DNA of 35,378 nt from Acidobacteriota bacterium (GCA_003225055.1 QIAU01000098.1:1-35378); one strand, 5' to 3'. Shown: positions 15,733-24,893, numbered from the stretch's first letter. Numbers and translations are program-made. Notes: generated by a model from the letters alone, not told the origin.

Positions 15733-17160
15733 ATGGAAAATACGCGACGGGACTTCCTCCGAGTTTCGGCGTTCGGGTTGGCAGCAGTCACAGCGAAGAG
15801 TTTCGCGGAGCCTGTGGAGAATGCCGATCGCGACGTACCCTCCGGCAGCATTTCTGTGCGCGTCACGTATGCTGACAAGCGTTTTGCGGCCGCCCCTCCG
15901 GTCGCCTGGCTCCCAGCCGCCGGCCCTGCCGGGGCAAATTCGATTGTGCTCGATCCCGCCAAGAAGTTTCAGGAGATTCTCGGCTTTGGCGCTGCCTTCA
16001 CAGACGCCGCTTGTTACATGTTTAGTCAATTGTCCCCAGCCAGCCGGGAGCAGCTTTTTCACGAACTCTTTCATCCCTCGGAGATGGGCTTGAATGTCTG
16101 CCGAACCTGCATCGGCTCGAGCGACTACTCGACCAAGGTTTACAGCTATGACGAGGGAGAACCCGATCCCGATCTGAAACGGTTTTCCATTGATCATGAC
16201 CGCGAGTACATCCTGCCTATGCTGCGCGAGGCGCGGAAGCACAGTCCCGATCTCTTCCTCTTTTCGTCTCCCTGGAGTCCTCCGGGATGGATGAAGGCGA
16301 ACGGGTCCATGTTAGGCGGTTCGATGCGCCGCGCCTACATGCCTTCTTATGCCAACTACTTTGTCAAGTTTCTCCAGGGGTATGAGTCAGAGGGGGTACC
16401 CGTGCAGGCAGTCACGGTTCAGAACGAGGTCGATACGGACCAGGACGGCCGGATGCCCGCATGCATCTGGCCGCAGGAATACGAAGCCGACTTCGTGCGC
16501 CGGAACCTCGGTCCGGCCTTCCAGAGCAATGGCATTAAGACGCAAATCTGGTTGGTCGATCACAACTACAATTTATGGGGTCGCGCAATTGGGGAACTGG
16601 AAACACCGGATGTGCGCAAATACGCCAGCTCAATCGCGTGGCACGGTTACGTTGGTCAGCCGGAATGGATGAGCCGCGTACATGATGCTTTTCCCGACGT
16701 CCCGATGTACTGGACGGAAGGCGGTCCGGACTACACGGCCCCGAATTACGCCGCGGACTGGTGTGAGTGGAGCGCTACCTACAGCTCGATTCTGCGCAAC
16801 TGGTGCCGTTCCATCACCGGTTGGAATCTTGCCCTCGACCAACGTGGCCGTCCGAATATTGGTCCGTTTTCCTGTGGTGGCTTGGTCACCATCCACTCCC
16901 AGACCCGCGAGATTACCCGTAGCGGACAGTTTTGGGCGTTTGCTCACTATACCCGGTCGGTGCGCCGTAATGCCCGTCGCTTCGAGACGCAAAGTACGGC
17001 TGCGAACTTGTCTCATGCAGGGTTTGAAAACCCAGACGGTGAGCGCGTGCTCGTCCTGACCAACCCGGGCGCCGAAAGAAGAGTTCCATTGCAGATGAGC
17101 CGGAAAAGCGCTGAAGTTTCCCTCCCGGCAGGTTCAGTGACAACGTTGGTCTGGCGCTAG
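15733..17160 (+). CDS. Glycoside hydrolase family 30 (glucosylceramidase / beta-1,6-glucanase type)
   Basis: A 475-residue exported glycosidase. A twin-arginine N-terminus (R5-R6 in NTRRDFLRVSAFG) suggests Tat export in folded form. The TIM barrel shows QEILGFGAAFTDAACYMF, MGLNVCRTCIGSSDYS, FSSPWSPPGWMKANGSMLGG, the acid/base E232 in VQNEVD, and the nucleophile E329 in YWTEGG, followed by a C-terminal beta domain ending in LPAGSVTTLVWR. The layout fits GH30 subfamily 1/3 enzymes acting on beta-1,6-glucan or glucosides; the exact substrate cannot be read. AGGAAAG lies upstream of the ATG. With the divergent GH16 and GH20 it suggests breakdown of fungal-type wall polymers. Confidence 0.93.
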   Translation: MENTRRDFLRVSAFGLAAVTAKSFAEPVENADRDVPSGSISVRVTYADKRFAAAPPVAWLPAAGPAGANSIVLDPAKKFQEILGFGAAFTDAACYMFSQLSPASREQLFHELFHPSEMGLNVCRTCIGSSDYSTKVYSYDEGEPDPDLKRFSIDHDREYILPMLREARKHSPDLFLFSSPWSPPGWMKANGSMLGGSMRRAYMPSYANYFVKFLQGYESEGVPVQAVTVQNEVDTDQDGRMPACIWPQEYEADFVRRNLGPAFQSNGIKTQIWLVDHNYNLWGRAIGELETPDVRKYASSIAWHGYVGQPEWMSRVHDAFPDVPMYWTEGGPDYTAPNYAADWCEWSATYSSILRNWCRSITGWNLALDQRGRPNIGPFSCGGLVTIHSQTREITRSGQFWAFAHYTRSVRRNARRFETQSTAANLSHAGFENPDGERVLVLTNPGAERRVPLQMSRKSAEVSLPAGSVTTLVWR

Positions 17161-17190
17161 GCACACGGGGCGAACGCCGAGTCGTGACGA

Positions 17191-17400
17191 TTAAAGCATG
17201 GTCCGACGGAGAAGGCTGAGTTGGCTTAACGCGTACTGCATGTCGCGGACCTCTTGCGACTGCGGGCCCTGGTTCAACTGGTGCAGGCGGCTATCGATTG
17301 CGGCTTGCGCCAGCATGATGCGCTCCAAAGCTTTTTGCAGATCGGTTTCGAAGAGGGCATCGCGATAAAGGTCTTGCCATGCTGATTCAGGTTTTCTCAT
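17191..17400 (-). CDS. Small helical protein of unknown function, partner of the DUF2934 protein
   Basis: A 69-residue charged, probably all-helical protein with no signal peptide. The ATG at 17400 is chosen because it lies 5 nt after the stop of the DUF2934 gene; a longer frame would overlap that gene. Sequence such as AWQDLYRDALFETDLQKALERI and a heptad-like spread of leucines (LAQAAIDSRL, YALSQLSLL) suggest a helical hairpin or short coiled coil. I do not recognise a named family. Tight spacing implies coexpression with DUF2934. Confidence 0.6.
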   Translation of the reverse strand: MRKPESAWQDLYRDALFETDLQKALERIMLAQAAIDSRLHQLNQGPQSQEVRDMQYALSQLSLLRRTML

Positions 17401-17405
17401 GAGTT

Positions 17406-17600
17406 TTATTGGGAGGCGCCCATGGTGCGGACTTTCTGACCGGTGATCTCCGCTCGCGCCCGGAGCCAATCTTCGAGGTCCTGTCCATGTTTCCGGCCGC
17501 GCTGCTCGTAGAGCTCGTAGGCACGGCAGCGGATCCGCTCCTCGAGGTTTTGAGTCGGCCCGGTGGCCACCTGCTGCTTCATAATCGGCTCTTTTGCCAT
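17406..17600 (-). CDS. DUF2934 domain protein
   Basis: A 64-residue protein whose core EERIRCRAYELYEQRGRKHG followed by QDLEDWLRAR is the DUF2934 signature (helix, Arg-Gly turn, aspartate-leucine-glutamate-aspartate-tryptophan helix). The function is unknown. Such small proteins are common in acidobacteria and proteobacteria. AAAGGAA lies about 9 nt before the ATG. It is first in a two-gene unit. Confidence 0.85.
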   Translation of the reverse strand: MAKEPIMKQQVATGPTQNLEERIRCRAYELYEQRGRKHGQDLEDWLRARAEITGQKVRTMGASQ

Positions 17601-17862
17601 AGGAACCGTTCCTTTCGACGCTCAGGCGAACCCCGGGGAGGCGTCCTGGAACAACTGAGTTATTGAGTCACGATAATTGCCAACTAAGCTACGCTCATCT
17701 CGGTGCCGGGTCAATTACCTGAAATTGGTGCAATCCCGGATGACTCCACGCGAGTCCGAGATGAGGGCGCATACCAGACGCTGGTTTGAAAAATCAAGGC
17801 CCGGTTAATTAAGCGATGGTATCCTTCCGGGAACTCGCAATGATGGGAAGAAGTGGTGGCCA

Positions 17863-18750
17863 ATGCCGGTGAAAACGGACCATGTGCTTGAGCACACGTC
17901 ATGGTCGCTGCTCGCTCTTTTGATTTCTGCTCGGGGATGGATTGCATTTCTTATGTTGACGCTGGCGAGCGCGGGGCTTTGCGCTCAGGATCACAATCCT
18001 TTTGCCGGTGACCCCAAGGCGGCGAAGGTGGGCGAATTCCAATTTCGCATCAACTGTGCGTTCTGCCACGGCCTGGGCGCGCGTGGAGGAGGACGTGGAC
18101 CCGATCTGAGGCGCTCGCAAAAGCGCCACGGAAATTCCGATATCGACCTGTTTCGCACCATTAACCAGGGCATTCCGGGAACCGCAATGCCTCCCAATGG
18201 AACAACCGGTCAAGGTGTAGGAATGACCGCCGAAGAGATCTGGCAAGTCATTAGCTATTTAAGAAGCGTGCAGGTAAAGACGGCGGAGCAACCCCCCGGG
18301 GACCCGGCACACGGCAAGCAACTTTTTTACGGCGATGCCAGCTGCTCGGGATGTCACATGGTGGACGGCAAGGGCGGCCGCCTGGGGCCTGACTTGAGCG
18401 GTGTCGGCGGCGCGCGTGCCGCTGACTACATTGTCGATTCGGTCCGCAATCCGAGCCGAAGGCTGGCACCGGGACTGACTGAAGCCACGAAAGAGTTCCC
18501 CCAAGAATACGAAAAGGTGACGGTTGTGACCTCCGAGGGCACAGAGATAACAGGTGTCACTCTGAACGAGGACAGCTTCAGCGTTCAGCTAATGGACGCG
18601 AACGAGGAACTCCACTTTCTCGAGAAGGATGGACTGCGCTCTTTTAAGAAGAGCCGTGTGTCGCTCATGCCAGCCTACAAAACAAGCTTGTTGAACGACA
18701 AAGATCTCGAGGATATTGTCGCCTACCTGCTCAGTGTGGGGACGAAATGA
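17863..18750 (+). CDS. Di-haem cytochrome c, electron acceptor of the adjacent quinoprotein
   Basis: A 295-residue exported cytochrome. A hydrophobic segment at about residues 26-41 ending in LCAQD is the signal peptide; the stretch before it is long, so a later start is possible. Domain one has C65-x2-C68-H69 in NCAFCHGLGARGGGRGPDL, with a distal methionine in GIPGTAMPP. Domain two has C161-x2-C164-H165 and a C-terminal part (EITGVTLNEDSFSVQLMD, then SLMPAYKTSLLNDKDLEDIVAYL) like the haem-binding domain first described in Planctomycetes. The stop overlaps the quinoprotein start as ATGA, so the two proteins are made together. It should carry electrons from PQQ to the respiratory chain in the periplasm. 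Confidence 0.92.
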   Translation: MPVKTDHVLEHTSWSLLALLISARGWIAFLMLTLASAGLCAQDHNPFAGDPKAAKVGEFQFRINCAFCHGLGARGGGRGPDLRRSQKRHGNSDIDLFRTINQGIPGTAMPPNGTTGQGVGMTAEEIWQVISYLRSVQVKTAEQPPGDPAHGKQLFYGDASCSGCHMVDGKGGRLGPDLSGVGGARAADYIVDSVRNPSRRLAPGLTEATKEFPQEYEKVTVVTSEGTEITGVTLNEDSFSVQLMDANEELHFLEKDGLRSFKKSRVSLMPAYKTSLLNDKDLEDIVAYLLSVGTK

Positions 18751-20351
18751 GGATTACCGGCTTCGCCAAACTGGGGTGTGCCTGTTTGGTTCTGCTCGCT
18801 GTGGGTGTTGTGGCCATCAATGCTTGCGCACAGGTTACTTTCGTCCGGATCGTAAATTCTGCAAAGGAACCTCAAAACTGGCTTACCTATTCGGGGGATT
18901 ACGCTGGCCATCGCTTCAGTTCGCTCGATCAGATCAACACCTCGACCGTCCACTCCCTGGTGGTGAAGTGGGTCTATCAAACAGGCGCAACCGGGAAGTT
19001 CGAAACCACACCGCTTGTCGTGGACGGGATCCTTTACGGAACCGGCCCGGAAAACCGTGTCTTCGCGCTCGACGCGCATACCGGCCGCCCCATCTGGCTC
19101 TACCAGCGCCAACTACCAGCCGATATTCGCCCCTGTTGTGGCCGCGTCAATCGCGGTGTCGCCATCCTGGGAGACAAAGTCTTTTTCGGCACGCTTGACG
19201 CTCACGTGATGGCTCTCGACGCTAAGACCGGTAATGTTATTTGGGACGTCAACGCTGTCGACTATAAGAATGGCTATAGCTTTACCCCCGCACCATTGGC
19301 GGTAAAGAACCTCATCGTCCTCGGTGTTTCTGGGGGTGAGTACGGCATCCGCGGTTTCATTGATGCCTACGATGCCGACACCGGCCAGCGAAAATGGCGC
19401 TTCTACACAGTGCCCGGACCCGGCGAGCCCGGCCACGACACCTGGGAAGGCGATTCCTGGAAGATTGGCGGGGCGCCTGCCTGGATTACCGGTACCTACG
19501 ATCCCGAAACCAATCAATTGTTCTGGCCAACCGGCAATCCTTCGCCTTCTAATCGTGGTGAAGGCCGCGTCGGTGACAACTTGTACAGCAATACGCTTCT
19601 TGCTCTTGACGCCGACACGGGAAAGCTTAGCTGGCACTTCCAATTTACCCGCCACGATGAGCACGATTGGGACTCGACTCAGGTGCCGGTGATGATCGAT
19701 GAGGGAGCGAGGCACCTGATCGCCCAAGCCAACCGCAATGGCTTCTTCTACATGGTGGACCGGACGAGCGGCAAACTGCTATTGGCGAATCCGTACGGTA
19801 AAGTCACTTGGAGTGACAGCAAGGACGCCGAGGGCCGTCCGGTCGCGGCCAAGGAAAGTTCGCCGACTCCGGAGGGACGGCGCGTTTGTCCTGGCGCCGC
19901 CGGCACGACCAATTGGATGTCCCCCACCTTCGATTCGCAGACTGGACTGTTTTATGTGAACGCCCGCGAGCAGTGCGACATATTCAGCACCGCGCCGCAG
20001 CCCTATGAAGCCGGACATGCCTACTACGGCAGCGCTTATTTCCCCGCCGATGACACTGAGCCCTACTGGGGCGCTCTCCGCGCCATCGATCCTGCCACAG
20101 GAAAAATTAAGTGGGAATTTCCCCACCCCTCGCCTTCCTGGTCCGGCGTCTTGTCGACCGCTGGAGGGCTTGTGTTCACCGGGGACGCCGAGGGCAATTT
20201 CATCGCACTGGACGCGGCTTCCGGCAAGCCGCTGTGGCACTTTCAAACCGGCGGAGCGGTTTACGCGGCGCCGATAACCTTCGCCCTGGATCGAAAGCAG
20301 TATATCGCCATTGCCGCGGGAAGCTCTCTATACACATTTAGTCTTCCCTAA
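18747..20351 (+). CDS. PQQ-dependent dehydrogenase (eight-bladed quinoprotein, alcohol/sugar type)
   Basis: A 534-residue exported propeller enzyme, intact, with a signal peptide at about residues 8-28. Landmarks in order: NWLTYSGDYAGHRFSSLDQIN, CCGRVNRG (vicinal cysteines over PQQ), tryptophan-docking repeats such as ALDAKTGNVIW, ALDADTGKLSW and AIDPATGKIKW, GDSWKIGGAPAW, and RHDEHDWDS, which carries the catalytic aspartate region. It lacks a fused haem domain and instead is coupled to the di-haem cytochrome c upstream (ATGA overlap). It is the only intact PQQ user in the window and probably the consumer of the pqqABCDE product. The substrate is not predictable. Its 3' end overlaps the convergent VWFA pseudogene by 24 bp. 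Confidence 0.93.
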   Translation: MRITGFAKLGCACLVLLAVGVVAINACAQVTFVRIVNSAKEPQNWLTYSGDYAGHRFSSLDQINTSTVHSLVVKWVYQTGATGKFETTPLVVDGILYGTGPENRVFALDAHTGRPIWLYQRQLPADIRPCCGRVNRGVAILGDKVFFGTLDAHVMALDAKTGNVIWDVNAVDYKNGYSFTPAPLAVKNLIVLGVSGGEYGIRGFIDAYDADTGQRKWRFYTVPGPGEPGHDTWEGDSWKIGGAPAWITGTYDPETNQLFWPTGNPSPSNRGEGRVGDNLYSNTLLALDADTGKLSWHFQFTRHDEHDWDSTQVPVMIDEGARHLIAQANRNGFFYMVDRTSGKLLLANPYGKVTWSDSKDAEGRPVAAKESSPTPEGRRVCPGAAGTTNWMSPTFDSQTGLFYVNAREQCDIFSTAPQPYEAGHAYYGSAYFPADDTEPYWGALRAIDPATGKIKWEFPHPSPSWSGVLSTAGGLVFTGDAEGNFIALDAASGKPLWHFQTGGAVYAAPITFALDRKQYIAIAAGSSLYTFSLP

Positions 20352-21277
20352 GGCTGCCTTGAATTCGGCAGGCGTGTACCCGAGGACGTACTGGCTACGA
20401 AGAGATTTCTCGATGCTTGTGAAGGCGAGATTGATTTCTGAATGCTCATGCGCTGGCAGAATGCTACCTCCCGTGGCACGGCTCAATATTTCCAGGACAG
20501 CTTCCCCGCGCGGGTACTGGGAGTTGCGTTTCACTTTGTTGGTGCTAAGAGCAAACAAAACGCTATCAGCCCGGAGTGCCGCCTGCTCTGCGTTGTAAGG
20601 GATGGCATGGTGCCTAGTATCCTCGCCATCGGTGATAGGGACAATTACGCGGCGGGTGACGGAGGATTCCGTATGGGACGCAATTTTTCAGCGGCGAAAA
20701 CGATGGCATCGTATAGTGCGGTGTCTCCGCCCGGCTTGAGCACTTTTAACGATTCCCGCAGGGCTAGGACGTTGTCCGTGAAGTCGTGGAGCAGGTGAAC
20801 TTCATCATTGAAGGCTACGAGGAAGGCTTGGTCCACTCCGGGGCGGAGCATCTTCTTCAGAAAAACGTCGGCCGCTTTTTTTTCGAAACCAAACCGCCCC
20901 GTGATGGAAGAGCCTGCGTCAATTAGCAGAGCGATTTGTAAGGGTAACGAACTCTGCTGCTGGAAATAGCGGATTTTTTCCGGCGGCCGATGATTGTCAA
21001 ACAATAGAAAGTCCGCCGAAGAGAGATCACCTCGTAAACGCCTTTTGGAATCAGTTACGGTGAATACAAGATTGACTTCATCCACCTGCTTGGTGATGCA
21101 GAATGAGGGCTCCTCCAGGGACGTGGCAGCATGGCCTGTGAGAGGGACGCCTCCGGCGGTTAGATACTCCTGTGCAAGGGCGATAGCAAGCAGGGTTAAT
21201 CCCCGCAAGAAACATGAGAGGGGCGCGCGCAATCTGAAGCCTCCATGGGTGCGCAAGATCTCGGGCACTGCCCCCAC
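20328..21277 (-). pseudogene. Acidobacterial VWFA-related domain protein, frameshifted
   Basis: The 5' part (21277 down to 20645) encodes a hydrophobic N-terminus, VNLVFTVTDSKRRLRGDL and a von Willebrand A core with ALLIDAGSSITGRF, AFLVAFNDEV, and TALYDAIVFAAEKL. It then runs out of frame. If one A is added to the five-A run (plus-strand T5 at 20684-20688), translation continues as AAEKIASHTESSVTRRVIVP, ITDGEDTRHHAIPY, and on through the second open part to SLRSQYVLGYTPAEF. The C-terminal strand and the ARPGYY-like end expected for the family are absent, and the frame stops inside the convergent quinoprotein gene. So there is one 1-nt lesion at a homopolymer plus 3' truncation. Sequencing error or slippage at the run is possible. 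Confidence 0.8.
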
Positions 21278-21602
21278 GATTGGACCGAAATTGTAGACGG
21301 GTTTACTGGCCTCGCCAAAAGTTTCTTTGCGGTGCCTTTGCTAAGGAGTCAGAGGGAAGGGTACGTTCGCTCAAATTCGACCCAATCCAAGGCGATAGGC
21401 TTGGTTACCTGACCTTTCGCCCGCGAAAAGTCTATTCTTTTGCCCTACAAAGCTCCGAAGTTGGACCTGGTAAGAGGGTCGCAAAACTGCTCGTGACAGG
21501 ATGGGTGACTAAGCAAGGGTTCGAGATCGAGATCCTTCCGAGGTGACGGTAGTAACCTGAATATTGCCGTTTCCTCATGATACGCTTCCGCTCAGTAATC
21601 CC
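21278..21602. other. Divergent intergenic region
   Basis: About 325 nt between the start of the VWFA pseudogene and the TPR gene. An open frame on the plus strand (21280-21546) has no ribosome site or family resemblance. No repeats or clear promoter boxes were seen. Confidence 0.4.
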
Positions 21603-23120
21603 ATGTGTGTACGATGCCATCTTGCTTTAGCTGCCATCCTATTTAGTTGCGTGTTCGCGTCAGCGAGGTCCACGCCCGGCCGCACCGCATCACAGACTAA
21701 TTCTTCCTCTTCGTCCATCGTCACTGTCAGCACGCATTCTTCGGCGGCCAAAGAGCTCTTTGAGAAAGGCATGGCGGATTTCGTCAAGGAGAAGACGGAG
21801 CCCGCCCTGCAAAGCTGGCGTGCCGCGGCGGCCAAAGACCCGCGTTGCGCATTCATCCAGGCATTCATCTCCTTTGCCACCAACGATCCCGCTGAAGAAA
21901 GCCGAGCCCGGGCTAACGCCAAGCGCGCTGCCGGCTGTGTTACCCCTGGCGAGCGGCTGCTCATCAGGTGGGTTGTTAACATCCACGAGGATAACTACGT
22001 CACCGGCATCGCTGCCATGAATGATCTGGTGGCAATGTACCCAAAAGACAAGCGTCTGCTCTACCTTGCCGGCCACTGGCTGCTAGGTCAGAAGAGCTAT
22101 GATCCAGCCAAAAGCTTGTTGCAGCGCGCACTCGCCATAGATTCAAAGTACCCTGCAGCACTGAGCGATCTCGGTAAGATTTACGCCGCGATGGGCGATT
22201 TTCAACGTGCATTTGCCGCCATGGAACGTTGCGTGGATCTGCTTCCCAAGGAACCAACTCCACAACATGGGTACGCGGAAATCCTGCGGAAGGGTGGAGA
22301 CTTCCAAGGTGCGCTGGAACACTACAGGGCTGCACTGAAGTTGGATCCCGGTTTTCGCCCTGCTCAACTCGGGATTGCTGACACGTATGCGTTGATGGGT
22401 GAGGAAGAGACCGCCCGCAAGGAATATGGGGTAGCGATCCGCAGCGCCACGAATGATGGCGAAAGAATCGAGTACGAGGTTCAGTCGGCGCTCACCTACG
22501 TTCGTGAGGGTAAATACGGCAAGGCAAACGCTGCTTTTTCGGGAATTGCAGAACACGCGCGGGACGCCCATCTCGGCAGACTGGAGGCCAAGGCTTACCG
22601 AATCGCCGCCACCTACCAGCTCGATAACGCAGAGGCTTTGCGATTTGCCGGCCGGGCGGAATCTGCTTTACAGAAAAATGAAGGCATCTCGGAGGCGGAC
22701 CTTCAAGAAGAGCGGGCCCAGATTCTCGAACTTGGCGCCATCCGCAATGCGGCGCTTGGCAGAGTCCAGACCTCCCATGAGTTACTAGGGCAACTCTCAC
22801 ATCTGGCAGACAACAGCCGTGCTGCGAACATTGAGCATGCTTATCATCGAGCGGCCGGCTCCGTATCCGTACTAGAGCACAAGGAAGCCGAGGCAATTCT
22901 TCACTTGGAAGAGGATGACGGGAACCCCTATTCCATGCAGCAATTGGTGCTTGCCTATAATAAGACCGGAGCGGCGGATAAGGCTCATGCCTTGGAATTA
23001 AGAATTGCGGCCATAAACGAGCCCACCGTCGAGCAAGCGCTGGTCGTTCCTGGGTTGCGTGCGAAACTTGCTGCCACTAAAAAGCGGCGGACTTGGTTAT
23101 CCAAAATCGTGCAGCACTGA
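21603..23120 (+). CDS. Exported tetratricopeptide-repeat protein
   Basis: A 505-residue protein. The ATG at 21603 is preferred over a TTG at 21564 because it puts the hydrophobic segment (LALAAILFSCVFASA) at the N-terminus as a signal peptide; no strong ribosome site is visible for either. From about residue 45 it is helical, with recognisable TPR units: LYLAGHWLLGQKSYDPAKSL, then YPAALSDLGKIYAAMGDFQR, PQHGYAEILRKGGDFQGALE and FRPAQLGIADTYALMGEEET. The N-terminal part (AKELFEKGMADFVKEKTEPA) is also TPR-like. No enzyme domain is seen. It probably acts as a periplasmic protein-binding scaffold; partners are unknown. It converges on the NmrA-like gene, 13 nt away. Confidence 0.82.
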   Translation: MCVRCHLALAAILFSCVFASARSTPGRTASQTNSSSSSIVTVSTHSSAAKELFEKGMADFVKEKTEPALQSWRAAAAKDPRCAFIQAFISFATNDPAEESRARANAKRAAGCVTPGERLLIRWVVNIHEDNYVTGIAAMNDLVAMYPKDKRLLYLAGHWLLGQKSYDPAKSLLQRALAIDSKYPAALSDLGKIYAAMGDFQRAFAAMERCVDLLPKEPTPQHGYAEILRKGGDFQGALEHYRAALKLDPGFRPAQLGIADTYALMGEEETARKEYGVAIRSATNDGERIEYEVQSALTYVREGKYGKANAAFSGIAEHARDAHLGRLEAKAYRIAATYQLDNAEALRFAGRAESALQKNEGISEADLQEERAQILELGAIRNAALGRVQTSHELLGQLSHLADNSRAANIEHAYHRAAGSVSVLEHKEAEAILHLEEDDGNPYSMQQLVLAYNKTGAADKAHALELRIAAINEPTVEQALVVPGLRAKLAATKKRRTWLSKIVQH

Positions 23121-23133
23121 GTTTAGCGGTTCT

Positions 23134-24000
23134 TCATCCCGCTGCCCGTTCCTCTCTCCTCAATGCGTCTCGGTAGTCGCGCGAGAATTGTTCGAAACTG
23201 GTAGGCCGGCGGCGCAGGAGTTGCTCGACATCGTTAGTTACGCCGCTCGCTTTTCCAGCACGATAAAAATCCTGTAAATTGACCAACGCGTCCGCACTCC
23301 ACTCCGGCAAACCGGCAGCGAGCAGTGCCTGCTTGAACTCCTGGGAAGGCAAATCCACATAACGGATTTCGCGGCCCAGATCGTCGGACAGTATCCGCGT
23401 GATTTGCGCGTTGCTGAGCGCCACCGGCCCGGTCAGTGTGTAGACCTTGCCTTCATGACCGTTCTCCGTCAGAGCTTTCGTGGCCACAGCAGCGACATCG
23501 CGTATATCGATGTGGCTGATCTTGCTTTCTCCCTGACATCCGTAAAACGCGTTCTGCGCGTTGATCGTCGTCGCATTGTAATTGACGATGTTCTGCATGA
23601 ATCCGTTGGGGCGAAGGAAGGTGTACGCCACTCCGGTGGTCTTGATGTAGTCCTCGGAGTCGGCGTGCTGGCGCGGATACGTAGCTTCGCGCCCACCCAT
23701 GGCCGAGAGCTTCACCACCTGCTGCACATCGGACTGCCTGATCTGATCCATCGCCTGTCGTTCCAGCGCGGGCAACTTCTGAGTCGGCGGCCCGACCAGG
23801 AAAACGCGTTCCACGCCCTTCAAGGCGGCACGAATCGTCTCCGGCTTGTTGTAGTCCATAATTGCGATTTCTACGCCGGAGGGAGCACTCGCCCCGCTGC
23901 TGGGGGATTGAAAGGTCGCCCGCACCCGGATGCCCGTTTGCGAAATCTGCTTGAGAACTTCTTTGCCAACATTTCCGCTTGCGCCGGTAACCAGAATCAT
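23134..24000 (-). CDS. NmrA-like NAD(P)-binding oxidoreductase (atypical SDR)
   Basis: A 288-residue cytoplasmic Rossmann protein. The N-terminus MILVTGASGNVGKEV carries the GxxGxxG dinucleotide loop. RVRATFQSP is the adenosine-side segment, RVFLVGPPT the end of strand four, VVKLSAMGG strand five, and YTFLRPNGFMQN the NmrA-type substrate-pocket turn; the catalytic YxxxK of classical SDRs is absent. Close relatives include the quinone reductase QOR2 and NmrA-type redox sensors. A substrate cannot be assigned. Monocistronic, with no neighbour that suggests a pathway. Confidence 0.88.
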   Translation of the reverse strand: MILVTGASGNVGKEVLKQISQTGIRVRATFQSPSSGASAPSGVEIAIMDYNKPETIRAALKGVERVFLVGPPTQKLPALERQAMDQIRQSDVQQVVKLSAMGGREATYPRQHADSEDYIKTTGVAYTFLRPNGFMQNIVNYNATTINAQNAFYGCQGESKISHIDIRDVAAVATKALTENGHEGKVYTLTGPVALSNAQITRILSDDLGREIRYVDLPSQEFKQALLAAGLPEWSADALVNLQDFYRAGKASGVTNDVEQLLRRRPTSFEQFSRDYRDALRREERAAG

Positions 24001-24280
24001 GGCGATTCTCCTGTACTTGCTTGAGGAAGATTACTTTAGCCCACTTACTGTAGATGCTGCAAAGGACCCGAGTGGTGCGTGCTCACGACTCGGTCGCTCG
24101 AGGAAACGAGAGAGGAAGTCTTGCGATACACGTCGTACGTGAGCCACGTGTCCTATCCCTACGTAGGATAAAGGATGCAGGCATGGAAGAGCCAAGTGCT
24201 ACATTTAGGATTTGTTGCGTTGCGCCAGCTACAGAGAGCTCGGAGGACGGGCGTCAAAGGGCGCAACCTAGACACTAGGT

Positions 24281-24820
24281 ATGATTCCATCCTGGCTTGG
24301 AAGGCTGACCGATTCGATCCGCCATGTCTCGCCGAGCGATGTCGCGGCTTGGTGGGGTGCGATCGCCGCCACCATGGTTCTCATCTGGAATCTCCTTCGC
24401 GCCGTTCGTTTGAAGGGACGCCTGAAGGTCGAGGCGATTTACCGAGGGGATTCCAGGCAGCCTCACTTACCCCCTGTACTCGCTGTCCGTGTGACCAACG
24501 TCGGATCAAAACCTGTCCTGGTGCAAGGTGTTGCCGTCCAACGGACGAAAGGTTCCGATCCCAGCCACTACTTTTTCCCTTGTGATACCCCGAAAATGCT
24601 CGCGAGACGCAAGTTCTTCGAAGAAGCGCTCGATCGAACTGGCTGGCTGCCACTCAACACCGAGAAGATTTACGTGTGGGACTCCACGGGCGCCCATTGG
24701 TACATGCCACGGAAAGAACTTCGTAGGTTGCTCGATTCTTACCGCCGCTGGCACATGCGAGCGAAGTCTGAGCAGCAACCCAGTCGAAGCGAAGGCACAC
24801 GGCCGCACGCCGGCTCCTAG
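24281..24820 (+). CDS. Hypothetical membrane-anchored protein
   Basis: A 179-residue protein I cannot assign to a family. A single transmembrane helix (about residues 23-42, AAWWGAIAATMVLIWNLLRA) follows a short N-terminus. The rest is soluble and beta-rich, with VLAVRVTNVGSKPVLVQGVA, which resembles an immunoglobulin-like strand pair as seen in other one-helix bacterial proteins of unknown role, then a basic C-terminal tail (about 148-179). The coding potential looks reasonable and no overlapping gene competes. Two hairpins lie downstream. Confidence 0.6.
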   Translation: MIPSWLGRLTDSIRHVSPSDVAAWWGAIAATMVLIWNLLRAVRLKGRLKVEAIYRGDSRQPHLPPVLAVRVTNVGSKPVLVQGVAVQRTKGSDPSHYFFPCDTPKMLARRKFFEEALDRTGWLPLNTEKIYVWDSTGAHWYMPRKELRRLLDSYRRWHMRAKSEQQPSRSEGTRPHAGS

Positions 24821-24893
24821 AGTACATTCAGCGGACGAATGCCCGAAGGGAGTGGGGTGGGCTGTTTCGGACCGAGCGCAGGGCACTCGCAGG

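Noticed and set aside
21280-21546. Plus-strand open frame of 88 codons between the VWFA and TPR genes
   Set aside because: No recognisable protein features and no ribosome site; treated as chance.
23404-24024. Plus-strand open frame of 206 codons opposite the NmrA-like gene
   Set aside because: The minus strand carries an unmistakable Rossmann protein; the opposite frame has no support.
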